A stretch of DNA of 12,348 bases from an uncultured Paracoccaceae bacterium (GTDB lineage: Bacteria > Pseudomonadota > Alphaproteobacteria > Rhodobacterales > Rhodobacteraceae): positions 1-12,348 of the forward strand of contig CALHST010000148.1 in the NCBI GenBank assembly GCA_938038825.1, given 5' to 3'. The number at the start of each line of letters is the position of its first letter. Within the stretch, counting starts at the first letter, position 1. Positions 6,099 through 12,348 of the stretch are shown in pieces. The position numbers were made by a program, and so were the translations under genes. The notes beneath the pieces are model-generated. The model did not search any database. It saw only the letters and a list, made by a program, of their open reading frames with translations, and was not told the DNA's origin.

Positions 6099-6794
6099 AT
6101 GGCATCCAAATTCAACAAAGACGACCTGACCGGCATCGGCTGGCTGGTGAACGAATTCGAAGAGACCATGATTGCCCTGATTTTGGGGGCCATGTTGGTG
6201 ATCACATTCATCAATGTGGTGCTGCGTTTTGGGTTCAACTCTGGCCTGATCTGGGGGTTGGATGCGGTCGCCAATTTGTTCGCATGGCTTGTTATCTTTG
6301 GCGCCAGCTATGCAGTCAAAACCACCTCGCATCTGGGAGTGGATGCGGTCACCAATCTATTTTCGCCGCCCACTCGCCGCATTCTGGCGTTGATCGCGGG
6401 GGCATGCTGCATTCTATTCGCGGCCCTTTTGATGAAAGGCGCGTGGGATGCATGGGCGAACTTTGCCAACTTGCCCCAAACCACGGGTCGCTGGTTCCCG
6501 ACCGGACTGGAAGAGATGAAACGGTCATCTTTCCGGGGGTATTTGACCGATAACGGCATCCCCATGGTGGAGTGGCTGCGGTGGCTGGAGCCTTTGATCA
6601 ACTACGATGAATCTTATGAGAAATTCCCGATGGTGGTGCTGCGGTTTATCTTACCATTTGGTGTGGCGCTGATTTTGTTCCGGTTTATTCAGGCCACGTG
6701 GCGCGTCTGGACAGGCAACGCAGACAGCCTGATTGTCAGCCATGAAGCTGAAGACGACGTGGAAAATGTGCGTCATGTGAACGCCGGAGACTAA
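6099..6794 (+). CDS. dctQ: TRAP transporter small membrane subunit
   Basis: 231 residues with four predicted membrane segments at about 23-43, 56-72, 94-113 and 178-198. A hydrophilic insert of about 60 residues (117-176), rich in Trp and charged residues, lies between TM3 and TM4. This makes it longer than many DctQ proteins (about 160-180 residues) but like the larger DctQ of the R. capsulatus type. LRFGFNSGLIWGLD at 42-55 fits the family. The ATG at 6099 follows GAAGG at 6088-6092; an in-frame ATG at 6024 would add residues from the hairpin region and is rejected. It forms the inner-membrane complex with DctM, whose gene starts five bases after this stop. Confidence 0.92.
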   Translation: MASKFNKDDLTGIGWLVNEFEETMIALILGAMLVITFINVVLRFGFNSGLIWGLDAVANLFAWLVIFGASYAVKTTSHLGVDAVTNLFSPPTRRILALIAGACCILFAALLMKGAWDAWANFANLPQTTGRWFPTGLEEMKRSSFRGYLTDNGIPMVEWLRWLEPLINYDESYEKFPMVVLRFILPFGVALILFRFIQATWRVWTGNADSLIVSHEAEDDVENVRHVNAGD

Positions 6795-6798
6795 GATT

Positions 6799-8178
6799 AT
6801 GGACGTTATCCTTCTTTTCTCCATGGTGATTGGCTTGATGCTGATCGGTGTTCCGATTGCGGTTTCTTTGGGGCTGTCGTCAACGCTGTTCCTGTTAATC
6901 TACTCCGATGCGTCCATGGCATCGATTGCAAATTCCATGTTCGACGCAATGCGCGAACACTATACGTTGCTGGCGATCCCCTTCTTCATTCTGGCGTCTA
7001 CGTTTATGTCCACGGGCGGTGTGGCCAAACGCATCATCCGCTTTTCGATTGCCTGTGTTGGGCATTTGCCGGGTGGCTTGGCGATTGCGGGCGTCTTTGC
7101 CTGTATGTTGTTTGCTGCTTTGTCCGGGTCGTCACCGGCAACTGTGGTGGCCATCGGGACAATTGTGATCGCGGGTATGCGGCAAGTTGGATATACCAAA
7201 GACTTTGCCGCAGGTGTGATTGCCAATGCAGGCACTTTAGGCATTCTGATCCCACCGTCGATTGTGATGGTGGTTTATGCCTCGGCCGTGGATGTCTCGG
7301 TTGGTCGTATGTTCCTGGCGGGGGTCATTCCGGGCCTGATGGCGGGTTTCATGCTGATGACAGCCATTTATGTGGTGGCCAAGGTCAAGAACCTGCCCAA
7401 AGGGGATTGGCTTGGCTGGGGCGAAATCGCCTCTTCTGCCCGCGAGGCGTCTTGGGGGTTGTTTCTGATCGTCATCATTTTGGGCGGCATTTATGGCGGT
7501 ATTTTCACCCCAACCGAAGCCGCGGCTGTTGCCGCCGTTTATGCATTTCTGATTGCCGTGTTTGTGTATCGCGACATGGGTCCGCTGCATATCAAAGGGG
7601 ACGAGGCGCGCAATCTGACGCTTATGCAAAAGCCAATCGCCTTGATCACAGTGTTCTTTCATCGCGACACGCGGGATACGTTGTTTGAGGCCGGGAAGTT
7701 AACTGTCACATTGTTGTTCATCATCGCTTGTGCACTGATCCTGAAACATGTGCTGACAGAAGAACAGATCCCACAACAAATTGCGGCGTCCATGTTGGAA
7801 GCGGGCTTTGGCCCTGTTGTGTTTCTGATCATCGTGAATGTCATCTTGCTGATTGGTGGGCAGTTCATGGAGCCATCAGGCCTGCTGGTGATTGTCGCGC
7901 CCTTGGTGTTTCCAATTGCGATTGAGCTGGGAATTGATCCGATCCATTTGGGTATTATTATGGTGGTGAACATGGAAATTGGCATGATTACACCGCCAGT
8001 GGGTTTGAATCTGTTTGTGACGTCTGGCGTTGCGGGCATGCCGATGATGCGGGTTGTGAAAGCTGCGTTGCCATTCACCGCCGTATTGTTCGTGTTCCTG
8101 ATCATGGTGACCTATATCCCGGCGATATCGACCTGGTTGCCCAATTCGGTCATGGGTCCTGAGATCATTACCAACTAG
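6799..8178 (+). CDS. dctM: TRAP transporter large membrane subunit
   Basis: 459 residues, hydrophobic throughout, consistent with about 12 membrane segments plus re-entrant loops. This is the Na+- or H+-coupled transport subunit of the dicarboxylate TRAP system. Family signatures are GSSPATVVAIGTI (110-122), GTLGILIPPS (145-154), GGIFTPTEAAAVA (233-245) and EIGMITPPVGLNLFV (393-407), the last two in the repeat-related halves of the protein. A hydrophilic loop at about 258-300 (with the sequence FFHRDTRDTLFEAGK) makes it slightly longer than the roughly 440 residues of R. capsulatus DctM. Its ribosome-binding site GGAG (6786-6789) lies inside the end of dctQ, so translation is probably coupled. 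A repeat element starts two bases after its stop. Confidence 0.95.
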   Translation: MDVILLFSMVIGLMLIGVPIAVSLGLSSTLFLLIYSDASMASIANSMFDAMREHYTLLAIPFFILASTFMSTGGVAKRIIRFSIACVGHLPGGLAIAGVFACMLFAALSGSSPATVVAIGTIVIAGMRQVGYTKDFAAGVIANAGTLGILIPPSIVMVVYASAVDVSVGRMFLAGVIPGLMAGFMLMTAIYVVAKVKNLPKGDWLGWGEIASSAREASWGLFLIVIILGGIYGGIFTPTEAAAVAAVYAFLIAVFVYRDMGPLHIKGDEARNLTLMQKPIALITVFFHRDTRDTLFEAGKLTVTLLFIIACALILKHVLTEEQIPQQIAASMLEAGFGPVVFLIIVNVILLIGGQFMEPSGLLVIVAPLVFPIAIELGIDPIHLGIIMVVNMEIGMITPPVGLNLFVTSGVAGMPMMRVVKAALPFTAVLFVFLIMVTYIPAISTWLPNSVMGPEIITN

Positions 8179-8179
8179 A

Positions 8180-8261
8180 GCGGCTGCGCCGCACGCGATT
8201 TTGATTTTGAGATGAGGGGTTTCACCCCTCACACTCCCCAAGGTATTTATGACCAAAAGAA
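8180..8261 (+). repeat. Intergenic double-hairpin repeat, copy 2
   Basis: Hairpin A is GCGGC-TGC-GCCGC (8180-8192), followed by ACGC and a T-rich stretch. Hairpin B is TGAGGGGT-TTC-ACCCCTCA (8213-8231). The tail at 8236-8261 matches copy 1 at 24 of 26 positions (AGGTATTT, then TGACCAAAAGAA). Compared with copy 1 at 995-1064, the middle pair of hairpin A changes from A-T to G-C, and hairpin B has a different sequence but is again a perfect stem with a three-base loop. It lies directly after dctM on the same strand and may also serve as the end of that transcript. Confidence 0.72.
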
Positions 8262-8326
8262 AGAGGGCTGGTGCTTTGGAATTCAGGCACTATTTTAGAG
8301 TGTTGAGTGAGAGTGAGGATAAGCAG

Positions 8327-8695
8327 ATGCGACAGGTTTTCGGGGCAATATGCGCGGTGATTTTGGCGTTGCCTGCAATGGCGCAGACAACAAGTGACAC
8401 AGATGCACAAAACGCGACCAAACTGGCCCAATGTGAACTGTCGGCGAATATGATTGGTGCCGTGCAACAGGCGCGTCTTGATCGTGTGCGCAAAGGGCGT
8501 GCTGCGGCCAAAGTAATGAATGCCAATGCCGCCTGGCCTGACAGTGTGAAGACGGCTTTGCCCACCATCGTGGAATTTGTGTATGGTTTGCCGCGCAAAG
8601 ATCTGACAACGCAGGATTTGCGTGAAACCACCCGTGTGCAGTGTTTGCAGCAATATGAACAGGTGCAAGGTTTAACAGGATCTGCCAGCAACTGA
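8327..8695 (+). CDS. Small secreted protein of unknown function
   Basis: 122 residues; I do not recognise a named family. Residues 1-20 are a clear Sec signal peptide (MRQVFGAICAVILALPAMAQ) with a cleavage site near AMA-Q. The mature protein of about 100 residues is polar and probably helical. It has two cysteines, Cys36 (KLAQCELSA) and Cys106 (RVQCLQQY), which could form a disulfide in the periplasm. The ATG at 8327 is chosen because GAGGAT precedes it at 8314-8319 and the signal peptide then starts the protein. The in-frame ATG at 8249 lies inside the repeat tail and would bury the signal peptide behind 26 polar residues. It ends 37 bases before dnaG and may be co-transcribed with it. Confidence 0.8.
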   Translation: MRQVFGAICAVILALPAMAQTTSDTDAQNATKLAQCELSANMIGAVQQARLDRVRKGRAAAKVMNANAAWPDSVKTALPTIVEFVYGLPRKDLTTQDLRETTRVQCLQQYEQVQGLTGSASN

Positions 8696-8732
8696 GATAG
8701 ACTCTTTACTGCGCAGAGCGGATACTGTGTCC

Positions 8733-10679
8733 ATGAGTCTTCCGCCCGGATTTTTAGATGAATTGCGTACGCGACTGAGCATTGGTCAGGTTGTGGGACG
8801 TAAAGTCATGTGGGATGCCCGCAAGTCCAATCCGGGCAAGGGGGATCTGTGGTCTCCTTGTCCGTTTCATCACGAGAAGACAGCATCGTTCCATGTAGAT
8901 GATCGCAAAGGGTATTACTATTGCTTTGGGTGTCATGCCAAAGGGGACGCCATTTCCTTTGTGCGCGAGACCGAGAATGTGTCGTTCATGGAAGCAGTCG
9001 AAATTTTGGCGGGCGAAGCAGGCATGCCGGTGCCAAAGCGCGACCCCAAAGCGCAAGAAAAGTCGGATCGACGCACGCAACTGGCCGAGGTCATGGAACT
9101 GGCGGTGCGCTATTTCCAACTGCAGTTAAGGGCAGGGGCCGGGTCTGGCGCGCGGGAGTATCTGGATCGGCGCGGGTTGGGGGCGAAAGCCTTGGAGCGC
9201 TGGCAGATCGGATTTGCACCGGATAGCTGGCAAGGCTTGTGGGATGCCCTGAAGGGCAAAGACGTCGCGGATGATCTGATCCTTGGGGCAGGGCTCGCCA
9301 AGGCCAGTCAGAAGGGCAAGAAGCCTTACGACACGTTTCGGGGTCGGATCATGTTTCCCATACGGGATGCACGGGGGCGCTGCATTGCCTTTGGTGGGCG
9401 CGCTATGGATCCAAATGACAACGCGAAATACCTGAACTCGCCCGAGACAGAGTTGTTCGATAAGGGGCGGAGCCTGTATAACCATGGCCCTGCACGGGAA
9501 GCTGCAGGCAAAGGGCAACCTTTGATCGTTGCAGAAGGGTATATGGACGTCATCGCCTTGGCCGAGGCCGGGTTTACCGGGGCAGTCGCGCCGCTTGGAA
9601 CGGCTGTCACTGAACACCAACTTGCGATGCTGTGGCGCATTGCCGATGAGCCGATCATCGCGTTGGATGGGGATACCGCAGGCATCCGTGCGGCGATGCG
9701 GGTTGTGGATCTTGCGTTGCCAGCGCTGGAAGCCGGAAAATCCCTGCGTTTTGCCATCATGCCCGAAGGGCAGGACCCGGATGATTTGCTGCGCGCAGAA
9801 GGGCCTGCCGCCGTCAGCCGGGTGCTGGGCAGCGCGATGCCAATGGTGCAGTTGCTGTGGCAGCGCGAAATTGAAGGCAAGAACTTTGACAGCCCAGAGC
9901 GCAAAGCAGCCTTGGACAAAGGCTTGCGCGAAAAGATCAAGCTGATCAAAGACCCATCTATCCGCCAGCATTATGGACAAGAGATCAAAGACTTGCGCTG
10001 GCAGTTGTTTCGTCCGGCTGGCCGTGGGAACACGGGATCTTACACCAAGCGGCGGGATTGGCGCGCACCACCCCCTGCGCAGGCCAGCACGCGCGCATCA
10101 GCCCTTGCATCCGGGCCAGAGCAGATTGCCGAGCAGATGCGCGAAGCTGTGATCCTTGGGGTTTTGTTGACATGCCCGGACATCGCCCCGGATTATGAAA
10201 GTGGGCTAGAGGGCTTAAAGTGCTCTCGCACAGATACCGCACAGATCCGTGATGCAATTTTGCGCAACTTGGACAGTGGGGCAGACTTAAAGTCCCGCGT
10301 ATTAGATGTTGTTGGACCCGAGGTCCTTGAAAGCTTCCTAAGCAGCCCCCAACTGCAGGTCGTGCCGTGCATTCGCAAACCCGGTGATCCGGAGATGGCG
10401 CGGCTGACTGTCAGTGAAGAATTGGACAAGCTGTCAGCGTCGCGCGGATTGGAAGCCGAGATCGCAGAGGCGCAGGAAGACTTGGTGAAAGGGGATGAAG
10501 AAGCACTGACGTGGCGGCTTCGGCAAGCAACGGATGCGGTGCAAAAAGCGCAGAAATCGGGCCAAGAAGACAGCGCTGAATACGATCTTGGGGACAATGG
10601 CGCCCCCATCAATCGAGATGAACGGAAGTCTTTTGACCAATTGCTTGATTCGATTCGATTTTCCAAACCGCAGCGCTAA
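8733..10679 (+). CDS. dnaG: DNA primase
   Basis: 648 residues. It makes RNA primers at the replication fork. The N-terminal zinc-binding domain has Cys43, His46, Cys64 and Cys67 (CPFHHEKTASF and YYYCFGCHAKGD). The RNA polymerase core includes YDTFRGRIMFPI (199-210) and FGGRAM (220-225). The TOPRIM domain has the catalytic Glu268 in EGYMDV, the metal-binding DGDTAG (312-317) and GQDPDDLLR (346-354). A basic and Pro/Ala-rich linker at about 429-460 leads to a poorly conserved C-terminal region at about 465-648, the place of the DnaB-helicase interaction domain. It is somewhat longer than E. coli DnaG (581). ATG 8733 is preferred over in-frame GTG 8727 because the protein then starts MSLPPGFLDELRTRL, as expected; the ribosome-binding site is weak for both. 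rpoD follows on the same strand. Confidence 0.96.
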   Translation: MSLPPGFLDELRTRLSIGQVVGRKVMWDARKSNPGKGDLWSPCPFHHEKTASFHVDDRKGYYYCFGCHAKGDAISFVRETENVSFMEAVEILAGEAGMPVPKRDPKAQEKSDRRTQLAEVMELAVRYFQLQLRAGAGSGAREYLDRRGLGAKALERWQIGFAPDSWQGLWDALKGKDVADDLILGAGLAKASQKGKKPYDTFRGRIMFPIRDARGRCIAFGGRAMDPNDNAKYLNSPETELFDKGRSLYNHGPAREAAGKGQPLIVAEGYMDVIALAEAGFTGAVAPLGTAVTEHQLAMLWRIADEPIIALDGDTAGIRAAMRVVDLALPALEAGKSLRFAIMPEGQDPDDLLRAEGPAAVSRVLGSAMPMVQLLWQREIEGKNFDSPERKAALDKGLREKIKLIKDPSIRQHYGQEIKDLRWQLFRPAGRGNTGSYTKRRDWRAPPPAQASTRASALASGPEQIAEQMREAVILGVLLTCPDIAPDYESGLEGLKCSRTDTAQIRDAILRNLDSGADLKSRVLDVVGPEVLESFLSSPQLQVVPCIRKPGDPEMARLTVSEELDKLSASRGLEAEIAEAQEDLVKGDEEALTWRLRQATDAVQKAQKSGQEDSAEYDLGDNGAPINRDERKSFDQLLDSIRFSKPQR

Positions 10680-10769
10680 GTCCACAATAGTGAGAAAATA
10701 TTGATCATTTATGACGTATACGGGTGGCCGAATCATCCGAATCACTTAAAGAATCACCAAGGCGAATCA
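10647..10769 (+). repeat. GAATCA direct-repeat array and GANTC cluster before rpoD
   Basis: GAATCA occurs four times, starting at 10730, 10739, 10751 and 10764. The copies at 10739 and 10764 extend to an identical GAATCACTTA, 25 bases apart. Each contains GAATC, a GANTC site for the alphaproteobacterial cell-cycle methylase CcrM. Two more GANTC sites (GATTC) sit back to back at 10647 and 10652 in the end of dnaG, making six in 122 bases. The array ends about 20 bases before the rpoD ribosome-binding site. The region also has the palindromes TGATCA (10702-10707) and CGTATACG (10715-10722). No -35/-10 pair with normal spacing was found. Confidence 0.6.
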
Positions 10770-10801
10770 CTTACGACCTCAGTGCGCACGAGGAGAGCTT
10801 G

Positions 10802-12348
10802 ATGGCGGCGAAAGATAACGACGAGACCAAGAATGACGACCAAGACCAGGATCATTCCCTGGATATGAGTCAGACTGCGGTCAAAAAGATGATCGGTGAA
10901 GCCCGCGAAAAAGGGTACATCACATATGATCAACTGAACACAGTTCTGCCACCGGATCAGGTGTCATCAGAACAAATCGAAGATGTTATGTCGATGTTGT
11001 CCGAAATGGGCATCAACATCATTGAAGATGAAGAAGCGGAAGAAGAAGAAGCCAAGGGTGTCACAGACGTTGTGACCACCGAAGGCACACGCGATCTGAC
11101 GCTTGGCTCGACAGGCCAGGAAAAACTGGACCGGACAGATGATCCGGTGCGGATGTATCTGCGCGAAATGGGGTCGGTTGAACTGCTGAGCCGCGAGGGC
11201 GAAATTGCCATCGCCAAGCGGATCGAGGCGGGCCGAAACACGATGATCCAAGGGCTGTGTGAAAGCCCTTTGACCTTCCAGGCGATTACGATCTGGCGGG
11301 ACGAACTTTTGGCCGAAGAAATTCTTCTGCGCGATGTGATTGATTTGGAAGCCACGTTTGGCAACCAGATGGGTGAAGACGGGGAAGTCACAGAACCCGT
11401 GATTGATCCCAATGCGGCCCCCGGTGTGACCCCCGGTGCGGCCCCGGTCGCTGGAAAGACAGAAGAAAAAGAAGAACTAGACGCCGACGGCAATCCCATT
11501 GTCGTAGATGACGATGATGACGAAGACGAACAGGCCAACATGTCCCTTGCGGCCATGGAAGCGGCGTTAAAACCGCAAGTTCTTGAGATGCTGGATCGCA
11601 TCGCCGAGGATTATGCGGATCTGTCCCAAATGCAGGACAGCCGGATTTCTGCGACCTTGAACGAAGACAATTCGTTTTCAGGTGTACAGGAAGAGCATTA
11701 TCAGAAATTACGCCAAGAAATTGTGGACTTGGTGAACGAGCTTCATCTCCACAACAACCGGATCGAAGCGTTGATCGACCAGCTTTACGGCATCAACCGC
11801 CGTATCATGCAGATCGACAGTTCGATGGTGAAACTGGCGGACCAAGCCCGGATCAAACGTCGCGAATTCATTGACGCTTACCGTGGCCGCGAGCTGGACC
11901 CCAACTGGTTGGGCGAGATGGCCGAAAAGGCTGGTCGTGGTTGGCAGATGTTTATCGAACGCTCTACCGTCAAAGTAGAGGAGCTGCGTTCAGACATGGC
12001 GCAGGTTGGTCAATATGTTGGTCTGGATATCCCTGAATTCCGTCGCATCGTGCAGCAGGTTCAGAAAGGCGAAAAAGAAGCCCGTCAGGCCAAGAAAGAG
12101 ATGGTGGAGGCCAACCTGCGCCTCGTGATCTCCATCGCCAAGAAATACACGAACCGCGGCCTGCAATTCCTTGATTTGATTCAGGAAGGCAATATCGGCC
12201 TGATGAAAGCGGTCGATACGTTTGAATATCGGCGTGGCTATAAATTCTCGACCTACGCCACATGGTGGATCCGTCAGGCGATCACGCGCTCGATTGCCGA
12301 CCAAGCCCGCACTATCCGTATTCCGGTCCATATGATCGAGACGATCAA
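10802..12348 (+). CDS. rpoD: Primary RNA polymerase sigma factor, sigma-70 (RpoD); C-terminus outside window
   Basis: 515 residues are visible; the remaining region 3 and 4 lie past the right edge. This is the housekeeping sigma factor. Region 1.1 spans about 20-80 (AVKKMIGEAREKGYITYDQL), and region 1.2 spans about 112-145 (DDPVRMYLREMGSVELLSR). A large non-conserved region at about 146-420 contains an acidic, Pro/Ala/Asp-rich stretch at 195-245. Region 2 runs from about 430 to 500, with EANLRLVISIAKKYTNRG, FLDLIQEGNIGLMKAVDTF and the promoter-melting and -10 recognition segment YKFSTYATWWIRQAITRSIA. The window ends just after RTIRIPVHMIETI at the start of region 3. The ATG follows AGGAGAG at 10791-10797. 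It forms with dnaG the conserved macromolecular synthesis pair; the 122-base gap may hold its own promoter. Confidence 0.97.
   Translation, partial: MAAKDNDETKNDDQDQDHSLDMSQTAVKKMIGEAREKGYITYDQLNTVLPPDQVSSEQIEDVMSMLSEMGINIIEDEEAEEEEAKGVTDVVTTEGTRDLTLGSTGQEKLDRTDDPVRMYLREMGSVELLSREGEIAIAKRIEAGRNTMIQGLCESPLTFQAITIWRDELLAEEILLRDVIDLEATFGNQMGEDGEVTEPVIDPNAAPGVTPGAAPVAGKTEEKEELDADGNPIVVDDDDDEDEQANMSLAAMEAALKPQVLEMLDRIAEDYADLSQMQDSRISATLNEDNSFSGVQEEHYQKLRQEIVDLVNELHLHNNRIEALIDQLYGINRRIMQIDSSMVKLADQARIKRREFIDAYRGRELDPNWLGEMAEKAGRGWQMFIERSTVKVEELRSDMAQVGQYVGLDIPEFRRIVQQVQKGEKEARQAKKEMVEANLRLVISIAKKYTNRGLQFLDLIQEGNIGLMKAVDTFEYRRGYKFSTYATWWIRQAITRSIADQARTIRIPVHMIETI

Noticed and set aside
5483..6274. 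263-residue minus-strand open frame across the dctP end and dctQ start
   Set aside because: It is antisense to dctP, the terminator hairpin and dctQ, and its product has no recognisable domain. Long shadow frames are common in this GC-biased coding style.
8249..8326. N-terminal extension of the small secreted protein from the ATG at 8249
   Set aside because: This ATG is part of the conserved repeat tail, has no ribosome-binding site, and would place 26 polar residues before a clear signal peptide.
9126..9980. 284-residue minus-strand open frame inside dnaG
   Set aside because: It is a shadow frame of a well-supported dnaG, with cysteine- and proline-scattered sequence and no domain.
10701..10722. 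rpoD promoter from TTGATC (10701) and TATACG (10717)
   Set aside because: The spacer would be only 10 bases, far too short for a sigma-70 promoter, so the rpoD start site is left unassigned.
10957..11601. Ser-rich 214-residue open frame on the minus strand inside rpoD
   Set aside because: It is low-complexity and mirrors the acidic, GAA/GAT-rich coding of rpoD on the other strand. No ribosome-binding site or recognisable domain was seen.

Overview
The window is a chromosomal stretch from an alphaproteobacterium, most likely a marine roseobacter-group member of the Rhodobacteraceae. This rests on recognising the protein families and gene layout, not on a database search: a DctPQM-type TRAP transporter close in size and organisation to that of Rhodobacter capsulatus, a dnaG-rpoD pair without rpsU, moderate GC content and clustered GANTC sites. 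Protein-coding density is high. No tRNA, rRNA, CRISPR array, insertion sequence or prophage gene was seen. No gene-free stretch exceeds 300 bases; the longest is the 251-base dctP upstream region.

Layout. (1) 1-979: the 5' part of a siroheme synthase gene (cysG, minus strand, running off the left edge) diverges from an Lrp/AsnC-family regulator gene; a near-perfect dyad resembling an Lrp-type operator lies between them. (2) 980-2242: a copy of an intergenic double-hairpin repeat, then a convergent minus-strand class I-type cytochrome P450 gene with no visible redox partner. (3) 2302-8178: a C4-dicarboxylate uptake module made of a DctB-like sensor kinase, a translationally coupled response regulator, and the TRAP transporter genes dctP, dctQ and dctM. 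The regulator has the receiver and Fis-type HTH of DctD but no AAA+ sigma-54 activation domain. A dyad-rich region precedes dctP, and a strong terminator-like hairpin separates dctP from dctQM. (4) 8180-10679: a second copy of the double-hairpin repeat, a small secreted protein of unknown function, and DNA primase (dnaG). (5) 10680-12348: a leader with four GAATCA repeats (part of a cluster of six GANTC sites), then rpoD, cut by the right edge at the start of sigma region 3.

How the genes work together. The kinase probably senses a dicarboxylate in the periplasm through its extracytoplasmic domain and phosphorylates the short regulator. The regulator would then act on the dctP promoter, plausibly with the housekeeping sigma factor because its ATPase domain is missing. 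The binding protein DctP delivers substrate to the DctQM membrane complex, and the hairpin after dctP would give more DctP than membrane subunits. dnaG-rpoD is the conserved core of the macromolecular synthesis operon.

Most worth a second look: the two-copy double-hairpin repeat with compensatory base changes, the AAA+-less DctD, and the GANTC cluster in front of rpoD.
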